A stretch of DNA of 64,000 bases from Erinaceus europaeus (Eukaryota; Chordata; Mammalia; Eulipotyphla; Erinaceidae). The stretch spans positions 33,720,361-33,784,360 of the forward strand of contig NC_080171.1 of NCBI RefSeq assembly GCF_950295315.1, written 5' to 3'. Under the pieces are notes generated by a model, which saw nothing but the letters and a program-made list of their open reading frames with translations, did no database searches and had not been told where the DNA came from. The position numbers were made by a program, and so were the translations under genes. Positions 55,022 to 64,000 of the stretch are shown here, in pieces; position 1 is the first letter of the stretch, and every line of letters starts with the position of its first letter.

Positions 55022-55421
55022 CTCTATTATGGGATGAAGGTTGTCCCCTTTCAGATTTCATATGTAGAAGCTCTCACCACAGCACTTGAGACTGCAACTA
55101 GATTTGGATCTATGCCCTTAGGAAGAAGGTAATTAAGGTAAAATGAGGTCATATGGGTAGGCACTAATCCAACACGACTAGTGTCTTTAAGAGAGATGCA
55201 GGGGGACTGGGATACAAAGAAAAAGGTCATGTAAGGATGCAACGAGATGTCAGCTGTCTTCAAACTAAGGAGAGATACCTCAGAAGAAGCTAAAGCACTG
55301 ACACCTTGATCTTGAATATGCAGTCTCCTTGAGTGTGAGAAATCTAATGTCAGTTTTCCAGCCACCTCCCCTGAGGTATTTTGTTATGGCAGCCCTAGTT
55401 AACTAATATGGCTTCCTCAAG
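55022..55421 (+). mobile_element. MaLR LTR (MST/MLT1 type), sense
   Basis: GATGAAGGTTGTCCCCTTTC, CATATGTAGAAGCTCTCACC, GTAAAATGAGGTCATATGGG, TTGAGTGTGAGAAATC, GAGGTATTTTGTTATGGCAG and TTAACTAATATGG follow the MST/MLT1 LTR consensus from near its start to its end. Non-coding, ancient, probably a solo LTR. Confidence 0.85.
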
Positions 55422-55764
55422 CCCAGACTACTGCCAGTGACTGCTCATACAACACTCACCCCTCAGCTGCTGGCCTAGTGGGTATCTCTTTATCGCCAGT
55501 GTTCAACTCAAATTCCAGGTCTCCTCCTGTATCAGATCTTTCTAGGTAATCATGGGCATCAGACAGTTTTTTTGTGCTTACACAAAGGCCAAGAGAGTGC
55601 TCATTCAGGTGGCCACCCCTTTCCTGCTGGCCAGTTTTTCCTCACAGGCAGTGAATCTCATGGAAAAGAGAACCTCCCCTACTCATTTCTCCAGCCTAGT
55701 GCAATGCCCACCAGAGAAAACACAATATTTGATAAGGGATCATTAAGTGGAGCTAGAAAGAGAG
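55422..55764. other. Unique sequence
   Basis: No gene or repeat recognised. Confidence 0.5.
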
Positions 55765-55895
55765 TGGCGGTATGGGAGATGGCACAGTGCGTAAAGTGTT
55801 AGACTCTCAAGCATAAGGTCTTGGGCTTGACCCTCAGCATCACATCAGAGTGATGTTCTAGCTTTCTCTCATCAATCAATAATAAAAAAAAAAAA
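55765..55895 (+). mobile_element. SINE-D, sense
   Basis: GAGATGGCACAGTGCGTAAA, GACTCTCAAGCATAAGGTC and TTGACCCTCAGCATCAC, with an A12 tail. Confidence 0.82.
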
Positions 55896-55899
55896 GAAT

Positions 55900-56080
55900 G
55901 GGGTCAGGTGATGGTGCACCTGGTTACATATTAGAAAGCCCCCAGTCCCCACCTGCAGAGGAAAAGCTTCACAAGTGATGAAATAGTGCTGCAGGTGTCT
56001 TTCTGTTTCTCTCCCTCTCTCCCTCTTTGTCTCAATTTCTGACTGTATCTATCAAATAAAAGATAATTTAAAAAAAATTA
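55900..56080 (+). mobile_element. SINE-B, sense
   Basis: GGGGTCAGGTGATGGTGCAC, then a short deletion around the B-box, CAGTCCCCACCTGCAGAGG, ending ATCAAATAAAAGATAATT. Confidence 0.83.
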
Positions 56081-56099
56081 AAAACAAGAGCAACAGTCA

Positions 56100-56275
56100 C
56101 TCAAACTTACTGAGTGCCAGATACTGTTCTAAGTGTCATAGTTGTATAAACCGATTGTATACTCCTAGTAATCATATGGAGTAAATATTATTATTTTTGC
56201 ATTATGGCTGAGGACCAAGACTAAGGGCATGAGGACCAAGATAAGTAATTTATCCAAGGTCATGCCAGCTATAAT
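56100..56275 (+). mobile_element. MIR, sense
   Basis: TACTGAGTGCCAGATACTGT, TCTAAGTGTCATAG, ATTATTATTTTTGCATTATG and TTATCCAAGGTCATGCC span most of MIR. Confidence 0.78.
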
Positions 56276-56320
56276 TCAAAGCCAAATATATAAAAGCAAA
56301 TAAACTAAACATTCTATAAA

Positions 56321-56357
<37 letters not shown>
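56321..56357 (+). repeat. (CA)n microsatellite
   Basis: About 18 CA units. Confidence 0.96.
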
Positions 56358-56359
<2 letters not shown>

Positions 56360-56599
56360 GACTAACAAAGGAGAAAGGAAAGGGAAAATAAGGGCAAAAG
56401 AAGGGATCAATTCAATAGTGTAATGGACTAGAACTTTGGTAATAAATACATAAGGCATGTGCACACTTAGAAGTGTAAAGTTCTATTTGCAAAATGTATG
56501 CAGTATTGTAAACTGGTAGAAATATCAATGGAATTCTATTTTATAAAGCTAAATAAAGTATCAAAAACAGATAAATAAAACTAGGTATTTGGCTTCAGA

Positions 56600-56800
56600 G
56601 TCTGTACTCATTTTTGTCATTTTTTCATTTCTAGGGCGTCACCACTCCAACTCAGCTTTTTCAGATGGGAGAGAGAGGCAAACAGAGAAAGAAAAAGACA
56701 CCACCATACATCCGATGCAGTGAGGGCCAGGCTGGAACTGATGTAAGCACATGGCAAGGTTTACTACTCGAGGGAGCTACTTTGCCAGGCCCAGAATCTA
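56600..56800 (-). mobile_element. SINE-F, antisense
   Basis: GACACCACCATACATCCGAT, GCAGTGAGGGCCAGGC and AGGGAGCTACTTTGCCAGGC. Confidence 0.6.
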
Positions 56801-56889
56801 CATTTTAAAGAGATTATCTTTGAAAGAGCAAGAAAGGGAATATAGTAAGATCAGAAACAATGAGTCAAAATCATCAATTGCAGATATCT

Positions 56890-57010
56890 GAGCATGATAC
56901 TTAAATTCTTTGAAACTCAGTTTCCTCATCCACTTATCTCGAGAAAGGCTCAAATAAGATATTGTGTGTGATTACATTATAATTGCATACCGCTATAAAC
57001 CACAGTCTCT
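56890..57010 (-). mobile_element. MIR fragment, antisense
   Basis: TTGAAACTCAGTTTCCTCAT and GGCTCAAATAAGATATTGTG. Confidence 0.6.
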
Positions 57011-57089
57011 ATTTTTAGGAGCCAGAAAGCAATCAAGTAACCTCAGGGATTTTTAGACTTGCATGCAGAATCTTCAGGTAAAGACATTC

Positions 57090-57278
57090 TTTTTTTATTT
57101 TTAATATTTTATTTATCTTATTTTAATGAGAGAGAAATACAGAGAGTAATACATACAGATTGAGACCAGAGTACTACTCAACTCTGCTTTATGGTGATGC
57201 TAAGATTAAACCTGGGACCTCAAAGCCTCAGACATGAAAATATTTTGTATAGCCATTATGCTATCTCTGCAGCCCAAA
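57090..57278 (-). mobile_element. SINE-C, antisense
   Basis: ACCAGAGTACTACTCAACTC, TTAAACCTGGGACCTC and TATAGCCATTATGCTATC. Confidence 0.8.
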
Positions 57279-57397
57279 GTAGAGACATTCTGCATAGTGG
57301 ATAAACTGTGAAGATATAAATGGGATAGTCATGGATGAACCTTGGAAAGAAATTCTGCTCTGCTTCCCATCAGGGATCAGAAGCAGGCCTGCTAAGG

Positions 57398-57595
57398 CAA
57401 CAGAGCACGTGGTAGAGTGAATATATTACAGTGCACAAATATCCGTGTTCAAGCCCAATGGTCCTCACCTGCAGGGGGAAGCTTCACAAGTGGTGAAGCA
57501 GTGCTGCAGGTGTCTCTCTTTCTCTTTCTTCTTCTCTATCTCCGCCTTTTCTAGCAATTTCTCTCTGACTCTATACAGAAAATGCAGTGAAGTGA
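57398..57595 (+). mobile_element. SINE-B, sense
   Basis: TTACAGTGCACAAATATCCG, TCACCTGCAGGGGGAAGC, GTGGTGAAGCAGTGCTGC, ending at a pentamer repeat instead of an AAAT tail. Confidence 0.8.
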
Positions 57596-57665
57596 AGTGA
57601 GATGAGATGAGATGAGATGAGATGAGATGAGATGAGATGAGATGAGATGAGATGAGATGAGATGA
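57591..57665 (+). repeat. (GATGA)n pentamer microsatellite
   Basis: Two AAGTG-type units, then 13 GATGA units. It takes the place of the tail of the preceding SINE-B. Confidence 0.96.
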
Positions 57666-57805
57666 AGAACTAGGCCTGCTTCCTTCCTTACTAGAGTCCA
57701 GGGGCACAATTCCACTGGGACACTTCTGCCCCCTAGAGGTGTGCACTCCAACTACCTTTACCAGGGTGGTCTCTGAGAAGACCTACTAGGGTGCTGCCCT
57801 AGTTC
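57666..57805. other. Unique sequence
   Basis: Short unassigned spacer. Confidence 0.5.
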
Positions 57806-57935
57806 AGCAGCCACAAATTACAATACAAATACAATACAAAGCAATGCTATGGAAATACAAATACAATACAATAATAAATAAAAATAAAATAATAAATAAA
57901 TAAATAATAAAAACACAATACAAGTCAATGCTATG
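57806..57935 (+). repeat. A-rich (AATAC)n/(AATA)n with an inner duplication
   Basis: CAATGCTATGGAAA occurs at about 57841 and 57925, each preceded by AATACAA-type units, so the A-rich tract was locally duplicated. Confidence 0.75.
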
Positions 57936-58034
57936 GAAAAATGTCAGTTTATTAATTTAGTAGATAGGACTGAATACTTAGAGCTGTCCCCAAAAGGATT
58001 TCCTGTCCTGTTTTCAAACCAGACTTTTCTTCCT

Positions 58035-58255
58035 TTCTTTTTTAAATTATCTTTATTTGTTTATTGAATAGACACAGCCAGAAATCAAGAGGGAAGGGGG
58101 GGTATAGGAAGGGAAAGAGACAGAGAGAGACACCTGCAGAACTATTTCAGCGCTTGTGAAGCATTCCCCCTGCAGGTGGGGACCAGGGGCTCAAACTCAG
58201 GTCCTTGTTCATTATAACATGTGTATTCAGCCAAATATACCACCACCTGGCCCCT
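58035..58255 (-). mobile_element. SINE-B, antisense
   Basis: TTTATTGAATAGACACAGCC, GAGACACCTGCAGAACTATT, CCTGCAGGTGGGGACCAGGG and ATATACCACCACCTGGCCC. Confidence 0.88.
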
Positions 58256-58300
58256 CAAACTGAACTTTCCTAGGTGTGCTGGTGGTGGGGATGGTGGTGG

Positions 58301-58303
<3 letters not shown>

Positions 58304-58352
<49 letters not shown>
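58304..58352 (+). repeat. (GT)n microsatellite
   Basis: About 24 GT units, then GCGCGTGT. Confidence 0.97.
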
Positions 58353-58357
<5 letters not shown>

Positions 58358-58429
58358 TGTACCATATTGTCCTTGTGTGTGCCACTATATTTTGATTCAG
58401 AAATGTGTTGAGTATCTGCCATCAAAAAA

Positions 58430-58745
58430 AAAATGACATTGTGTTCTTTGCAACCAAATAAATGGAACTAGAGGTGATTATGCCTAGCGAAATAAGTAAG
58501 GAGATGAAAGACAATTGCCAGATGGTTTCACTCATATGTAGAATTTAGAGACCTGATACAAATTAACTTAAAAAAAAAAAAAGAAAACTGTTTCTAAGAC
58601 TTGTGAGAACTAAGGGTTACCTTTGGGAGGTTGGAGGGTGGGAATACAGAACTATGGTGGTAGGTGTGGTGTGGAACTGTACATTGTAATCTTACAATCT
58701 TATACTGTTAATAACAAATATTTTAAAAAATTAAAAAGAAATGTG
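58430..58745 (+). mobile_element. L1 3'-UTR fragment, older type, sense
   Basis: CAACCAAATAAATGGAACTA, GATGGTTTCACTCATATGTA and TGTACATTGTAATCTTACAA, with an A-rich end. Confidence 0.7.
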
Positions 58746-60180
58746 TTGAGAGTGAAATAACAGGGCCTGGTAAAAACACAAATCTAGTTGTCCTACACCT
58801 GCAGAAACCTCTGTTGAAGGTTTTCAAATGACCTAGTTACCTAGGCTGGGGGCAGAAAGGTTAAAGCCTTTGGAGGAAATCAACTAACTGTAAATAGAAA
58901 GGCTATGTTTAACATAATCTCCTCCAGAAGACTCTCTCTGTCCCTGTAATCAACCCTGTGGTATCAGGTGAAGGTTCTTGATTATCTCCTTCTGGTCTTA
59001 TGTCTCACCACACAGCTGATAATAAACTGATGGATTATCAAACAAGATTACTGCTTTAGCAAACAAAATCATGTTTTGTGTTGAGAAAATGCTTACTCTC
59101 TCTATCTGCCTGACTAAATATTTACATATCACAGGCTTTCTAGGGTCCTTGTTCATTCAAATCTGATTTATAAAAAACAACACAGAGGTTAAGTTAACAA
59201 AAAGGGAACATGCTGTGCTTTCACACTAAACTAGATGCACCTCTGGGAGAAAACAGGTATTGCCTGCAAGGTAGAGCTCCGTAAATCCAAGGCCTTGGAT
59301 TTATGGAGCTCAGGTCAGAGCTGAACGATGTAGGAGGAATTCAAATGCCAACTCTAAAGGAAACATAAATGAAAGAATATTGACATCCAAAATATGTATA
59401 TAGGTAAGAGAAAGAGAAAGGAAGGGAGAGGGAGAGAGAGAGGGGAGAGAGAGGACAGGCACAAAGGGCTTGTGTAAAAGTCTATAATGGTCTATTGCTT
59501 TATACCTTTCATAGTTGGGGGTGTTTGTTTGTTTGTTTGTTTTGATTTGTTTTGTTTTATTTCTTTTATGGCCCGTGGTCCTCTCCTTTGCCTCTTATCC
59601 CCATCCTCTTTTCCCTAATATTTTCATTTTCTAGCTGACACAATGTGAGGCCTAGGAGAAGTTAAATGACTTGCAAAAGATTCCAGAAAGCAGAATTCAA
59701 GCACAATTTTCCCATGTCAAGTCTACACCTCCTATACCCTCCTCTCTTTCTATAGCTGTACCTCTCTGCTCCCAGATGGATGTTCTCCTGCAGGAAAAGA
59801 ATTGCAGAGGAATTTTTTTTCAGCTGCCTGTAATCAAATTGACGAATCTGAAATTAAATTATCTAGTTTAAGACTCAGAGACATGAACATGGCTTAAAAT
59901 AGGAAGCAGGTATATAAAGAGGCTTGAGGGGGAGAGACTGGTTTGGACATGATATACTTGTAAGTATAACTTTGCTACTACCCCAGGGAATAGGTACAAA
60001 GTGCTGTTAACAAACAAGATTAGTGGTGGAGTAGATCAGGTGATCTTGCTTCCTATGAATGACACATCTTAGAAACATGGACTGGGAAAGACCTGTCATT
60101 CTCCACATATAACATATGGAGGAGACATTCTTTACTCCAGTGAGTTTTTCATCCACCTGACACACAATAAGTAGCACCAG
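58746..60180. other. Mostly unique sequence
   Basis: A GA-rich patch lies near 59405-59455, a (TTTG)n patch near 59523-59545, and a MIR-like stretch near 59635-59715 (CAATGTGAGGCCTAGG, AAATGACTTGCAAAAG). No gene recognised. Confidence 0.5.
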
Positions 60181-60182
60181 AA

Positions 60183-60385
60183 GGGGCCAAGTGGTGATGC
60201 ACCTGGTTGAGTGCACATGTCACAATGTGCAAGGACCCAGGTTCAAGCTCCCAGCCCTCACCTGCAGGGGGGATGCTTCACAAGTGGTGAAGCTAGACTG
60301 CAGGTGTCTCTCTGTTGCTCTCCCTCTCTATATCCCTCTTCCTCTCCATTCATGATTGTCTATATGCAATAAATAAATAAACATA
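60183..60385 (+). mobile_element. SINE-B, sense, well preserved
   Basis: GGGGCCAAGTGGTGATGCAC, CCAGGTTCAAGCTCCCAG, ending GCAATAAATAAATAAAC. Confidence 0.9.
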
Positions 60386-60581
60386 GCAAAACTTGGGAGA
60401 AAATAGCATCAGAGTACCCTTCACAACAAAGGAATTTCTGTTCTGTAGACCATGGGGTTCCACAAAAGCATCCAAACAAGATACTCTATACCTCTTCCTC
60501 AGCTTTGGCACCAAGCATATGGTCTTCAGGCAGATCAACCAGAATGATCTTGGAGTAAGAAGATGCTAATTCCCAAGCACT

Positions 60582-60774
60582 TCTTCTTCTTCTAGCGTTT
60601 GCCCTTCTTCCGTAGCCAGTCAACAGCATCAGGTTGAGCCTGATGTCTGCTTGTTGCTGGCTTTGAAAGTGACTGGGATCCATGTGGATTCAGTCGGCTA
60701 GGAAGGATCGTCAGTTTCCCCAATAAATGGGTACTCACGGGATGCACCACGAGAAGGTCGATCCAATGCATCCC
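60582..60774 (-). mobile_element. Jockey/CR1-like retrotransposon, copy 5: 193-bp minimal derivative
   Basis: On the - strand: the 5' terminus GCATTGGATCGACC and leader (91 bp), ATG at 60683 and the first 11 codons (MDPSHFQSQQQ), then at about 60646/60647 a jump to the last 51 bp of the coding region, stop TAG, and (AAG)n of five units. The junction shifts the frame, so the family C-terminus is not made. CCCARGCACT at 60572-60581 and 60775-60784 is a TSD with one mismatch. Confidence 0.9.
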
Positions 60775-60945
60775 CCCAGGCACTGTACTTGAGGATCAAC
60801 TGTTCTAGTACATAGTGGGCACTTAGTAATTATTAGTGAGTGAAAATAATTATGAGCATAACACATAATAAAAAGTAATATTGTATTTCTCACCTATAAA
60901 ATTTCTGTCATCTACAAATATATCAAATATAAAATAATAGAATCA

Positions 60946-61165
60946 GGGGCCAGGTGGTGGCACACCTGATTGAGCACATGTTACAATGTGCAAAGACCCA
61001 AGTTTGAGCCCCCAGTCCCCACCTGCAGAAGGAAAGTTTTGTTAGTGGTGAAGCAGTATTGCAGGTATCTCTCTGTCTCTCTTCTCATCACCCCCTTCCC
61101 TCTCAATTTCTGGCTACCTATATCCAATAAATAAATAAAGATAATACAAAAATATTTTTTTAAAA
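60946..61165 (+). mobile_element. SINE-B, sense
   Basis: GGGGCCAGGTGGTGGCACAC, AAGTTTGAGCCCCCAGTCCC and ATCCAATAAATAAATAAAG. Confidence 0.9.
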
Positions 61166-61212
61166 AAACCTAATAGAATCATGACTTGTCCCTATCAATT
61201 AAAATTTCAAAA

Positions 61213-61405
61213 CAAAGGGTCTAGGTAGTGATGCACCATGTTGAATGTGCATATTACTACGTTAAAATACCTGAGTTCAGTCCCTGGTCTCCAGCTCTAG
61301 GGAGTAGGTTTCATGAGCAATGAAGCAGGGCTACAGATCTCTCTCTTTCTATCTCCCCTTTTCCTCTCAATTTCTTCATATATATCCAGTGAAATAAAAA
61401 TAAGT
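61213..61405 (+). mobile_element. SINE-B, sense, diverged
   Basis: GGTCTAGGTAGTGATGCACC, CCTGAGTTCAGTCCCTGG, CAATGAAGCAGGGCTACAG. Confidence 0.78.
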
Positions 61406-61626
61406 AAAATAAAATAGTTCATAACAATACATTGAATTACCTACAAATTTATATAAATATCAACAATGAAAGTACATCTTCTTTTTGCCAGATATTTTTC
61501 CCCATCTCCAGACACATAGGATATCCTCCCAGTTCTTTTAATCAGACAAGACAAAAGACAGAAAAATATGCAAACTTTTTATACTATATATATTATACAG
61601 ACACACTTAGAAAGACATAGACATAT

Positions 61627-61810
61627 GGTAAGCCCTCACTTAATGTTGTCAATAGGTTCTTGAAAAGGCAACATTAGGCAACATGACTTATAACAAAATC
61701 AATTTTATCACAAGCTGATTGATATAAATAAGAGTTAAGTTCCTATAGTTTATTTCTGGTCACAGAAGCATCACTAAACTTCTAAATAAAGACCCCTACA
61801 ATTTCTTTTC
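61627..61810 (+). mobile_element. Ancient interspersed repeat, unnamed
   Basis: GGTAAGCCCTCACTTAATGT, TCAATAGGTTCTTGAAAAG, GATATAAATAAGAGTTAAG and TTATTTCTGGTCACAG. A related stretch is at about 4.11 kb. I recall this text as a eutherian repeat but cannot assign the family. Confidence 0.5.
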
Positions 61811-61819
61811 TTATTCAAT

Positions 61820-62035
61820 ATTTTTTTGATGGTCATATACTTCATTTTATTTTGGTTTTGGTTTTGTTTTTCTCATTACTGGGGTCTCACTACTACAGGT
61901 CAATGTTTTCAGAAAGAACAAGATAAAGTCTCAGAGAGAGAGAGAAGGAGGGAGAGAGACCACAGCACTGATGTCTCCCTCAGGCTCCAGTCTGTGTTGT
62001 GGGAGGGCTCCCAAGCGAGCTATCTTGCCAGTTTA
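61820..62035 (-). mobile_element. SINE-F, antisense
   Basis: GAGACCACAGCACTGATGTC, GCTCCAGTCTGTG and GCGAGCTATCTTGCCAG. Confidence 0.6.
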
Positions 62036-62137
62036 AGACCCAAAACATTCATAATATTAAACAAGCATTTTGGTTTTTAAAATATTTTTATTTACTTATT
62101 TTGTATGGAGACAGAAGTGGAAAAAGAAGTAGGATAT

Positions 62138-62337
62138 NNNNNNNNNNNNNNNNNNNNNNNNNNNNNNNNNNNNNNNNNNNNNNNNNNNNNNNNNNNNNNN
62201 NNNNNNNNNNNNNNNNNNNNNNNNNNNNNNNNNNNNNNNNNNNNNNNNNNNNNNNNNNNNNNNNNNNNNNNNNNNNNNNNNNNNNNNNNNNNNNNNNNNN
62301 NNNNNNNNNNNNNNNNNNNNNNNNNNNNNNNNNNNNN
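62138..62337. other. Assembly gap, 200 N
   Basis: Exactly 200 unresolved bases. Left flank AAATATTTTTATTTACTTAT and GGAGACAGAAGTGG suggest the gap begins inside an antisense SINE. Confidence 1.
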
Positions 62338-62419
62338 TTTGCCTAGAAAAATATACTTTAAAAATGGGTTTTGAATCTGTTATTTAAAGATCAAGGAAAC
62401 AACACTTTTAAAAATGTGT

Positions 62420-62575
62420 ATGTGTGTGGTCTGGGAGGTGGCACAGTGGATAAAGTTTTGGACTCTCAGGCATGAGGTCCTGAGTTCAATCCCCGGCAGC
62501 ACATGTACCGGAATGATATCTGGTTCTTTATCTCTCTCCTATCATTGCTCATGAATAAATAAATAGAATCTTTTT
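62420..62575 (+). mobile_element. SINE-D, sense, well preserved
   Basis: GGAGGTGGCACAGTGGATAA, GACTCTCAGGCATGAGGTCC, AGTTCAATCCCCGGC and an AATAAATAAATAG tail. Confidence 0.9.
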
Positions 62576-62609
62576 TAAAAAGTGTGTATGTGTTTGTATG
62601 TGTTCACTT

Positions 62610-62782
62610 GGACTTCATTCCTCCAGACAGCCATTTTTCAGCTACAGAGACAGTGACAGAAAGGGAAAACCACCACAGCACCAAAGTTTCCTTTAATGGA
62701 GTAGCAGCCAGACTTAACCTTGGGTCACAGGCATAAGGCAGGTGCGCTATCCAGGTAAGCTATTTTTCTGGCCCCATTATGT
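62610..62782 (-). mobile_element. SINE-F, antisense
   Basis: AACCACCACAGCACCAAAG, TTAACCTTGGGTCACAGGC and AGGTAAGCTATTTTTCTGGC. Confidence 0.65.
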
Positions 62783-63094
62783 TTTTCGGTTTCCTCTGAA
62801 TCTATAGTTAAGTCTTTATCCTTATGTCGAGTGTATTTGCATCTTTTCTCTTTTTTAAAATTAGATTTGCCCAATGATATATACACTTCATATATTACTT
62901 CAGAGAATTACCCTTAGGTTTTACATGCAAAGTCACTTTTTTTTATCTTTATTTACTTGATAGAAGGAATAAATAATACATAAGTAAATATTATTAAATT
63001 ATTTTTATATTATAAGGCAATAATTAGGCTCAGATATAAATTAATTTTCTGGTCAATATCTTTCTTACTGCTATATTCATTTTGGTTTTAATTA
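62783..63094. other. Unique AT-rich sequence
   Basis: No gene or repeat recognised. Confidence 0.5.
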
Positions 63095-63232
63095 TTTTCA
63101 TTTTTATTTATTTATTTATTTGCCAGAGTACTACTCAACTCTTGCTTATGTTGCTGTGGACTGAATCTGGGATCTCAGAGAATCATGCATTTAAGTATTT
63201 TTGCATAACCACTATGCTATCTCTCCAGCCTC
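63095..63232 (-). mobile_element. SINE-C, antisense
   Basis: GCCAGAGTACTACTCAACTC, TGAATCTGGGATCTCAGAG and TTGCATAACCACTATGC. Confidence 0.82.
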
Positions 63233-63711
63233 ATTTTCTTTTTCTTATTGCTTTACTGTAATTTTTTAAGAACTCCTTTCAGATTGTATGTAGCCATTTT
63301 CAAAAAAATGTCTCTACTTTGTCCTCTTACTGGAAAATAACTTTGGTTGGACACAGAAGTTAATATTTGCCCAAGGGTTTTTGCTTGTAATAATGAATAA
63401 CTTTATGTAATAATCACTGGTTTGTTTGCTTCTGTGTTTTTAAAGAAAGGAAAAATGTACTAAGTCTCCTGCTTGGAAGAAAAAAATTACTGAGTTGATG
63501 TTCATATAAACAAAAACTATTTCCCCTCCTGATTTTTTCATAAGGTGAAGAATCAAAGAAAATGAAATGGAATTTATTCTTATAAACTCTTATATAATAT
63601 GAACTATAAGTACCATCTGTTAAAATGAAAAGATGAACAAAGCCTGGAAGCTGTGGTAGCTTCAGAAGCCACAGGATCACTTTCTACAAACCTTGAAACT
63701 ATAATCACTTT
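63233..63711. other. Unique sequence
   Basis: No gene or repeat recognised. Confidence 0.5.
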
Positions 63712-63897
63712 CTTTATTTTTTAACATTTATTTATTTATTGGGTAGACACATAGAAGTTGAGAGAGAAAGGGGAATTATATAGAGATATACACCTACAGC
63801 TCTGCTTCACTGCTTGTGAAGCTTCCCTTCCGCACACCACAGGTGGGTACCGGGGACTTGCTCAGGGTAAATCAGGTGCATGACCACCCAGCCACTA
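63712..63897 (-). mobile_element. SINE-B, antisense
   Basis: TTTATTTATTGGGTAGACAC, TCTGCTTCACTGCTTGTG and CAGGTGCATGACCACCCAGC. ACACC-type bases are inserted before CACAGGTGGG. Confidence 0.82.
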
Positions 63898-64000
63898 TAT
63901 TCACTTTAAAGGAGAAAGAATTAGAGTAATGTAAAATATGATCATTGTGCAATAAATAATAATAAAAAATGGAAAAAATTATCACTGTGTTGGGTTGTGA

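Noticed and set aside
57600..57664. CRISPR-like or regulatory direct-repeat array
   Set aside because: Head-to-tail pentamers without spacers; a simple microsatellite in a eukaryotic sequence.
61999..62374. ORFs spanning the N gap
   Set aside because: Most of the product is unknown residues from 200 N.

Overview
The window is non-coding mammalian DNA, and I recognise no functional host protein-coding or RNA gene in it. The mammal call rests on ancient eutherian repeats: MIR, MER5A-like and Tigger-like DNA transposons, MaLR LTRs and L1. The lineage call rests on very abundant tRNA-derived SINEs that I associate, from memory, with hedgehogs (Erinaceus type). The species is therefore probable, not proven. 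The only host-gene-derived unit is a dead RPLP1 retrocopy at 24.6-25.1 kb.

I grouped the SINEs by eye; the labels are mine. SINE-A is young, 220-350 bp, with A-box GGTAGCGCAGCGG, B-box GGTTCGAGCCC, a CTATCCAACAACAA segment, sometimes a 3' module GCAGTGGATTCATAGTGCAG, and usually clear target-site duplications (TSDs). SINE-B is older, about 190 bp, begins GGTGGTGCACCTGGTT and ends AATAAATAAATAAA. SINE-C (ATAATGGTTATGCAAA), SINE-D (CAGTGGATAAAGC), SINE-E (TTTGCCATGTGTG, CACTGAAGAAAG) and SINE-F (GAGCTATCTC on the opposite strand) are older and degraded.

Layout. 0-20 kb: dense SINEs, a 640-bp purine-rich pentamer satellite (3.2-3.85 kb), L1 3'-end repeats, two copies of an unusual non-LTR retrotransposon (5.3 and 17.1 kb) and a solo LTR (14.8-15.2 kb). 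20-25 kb: an internally deleted L1 and the RPLP1 retrocopy nested in a SINE. 25-45 kb: mixed unique sequence, SINEs, opposed L1 fragments, a perfect 122-bp direct duplication and several antisense L1 3'-end repeats. 45.4-50.6 kb: a strikingly repeat-poor block that looks like conserved regulatory DNA. 50.6-64 kb: SINEs again, two internally deleted derivatives of the unusual retrotransposon (51.2 and 60.6 kb), a MaLR LTR and a 200-base N gap.

The most interesting system is the unusual retrotransposon family, with five copies. Its protein resembles Jockey/CR1-superfamily elements of invertebrates and not L1. Its stop codon lies directly against an AAG-repeat tail, with essentially no 3' UTR. 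Two copies keep both element ends but lack the middle, and one of these keeps a 174-codon in-frame ORF. Young, little-diverged copies of such an element in a mammal would fit horizontal acquisition followed by emergence of short non-autonomous derivatives.
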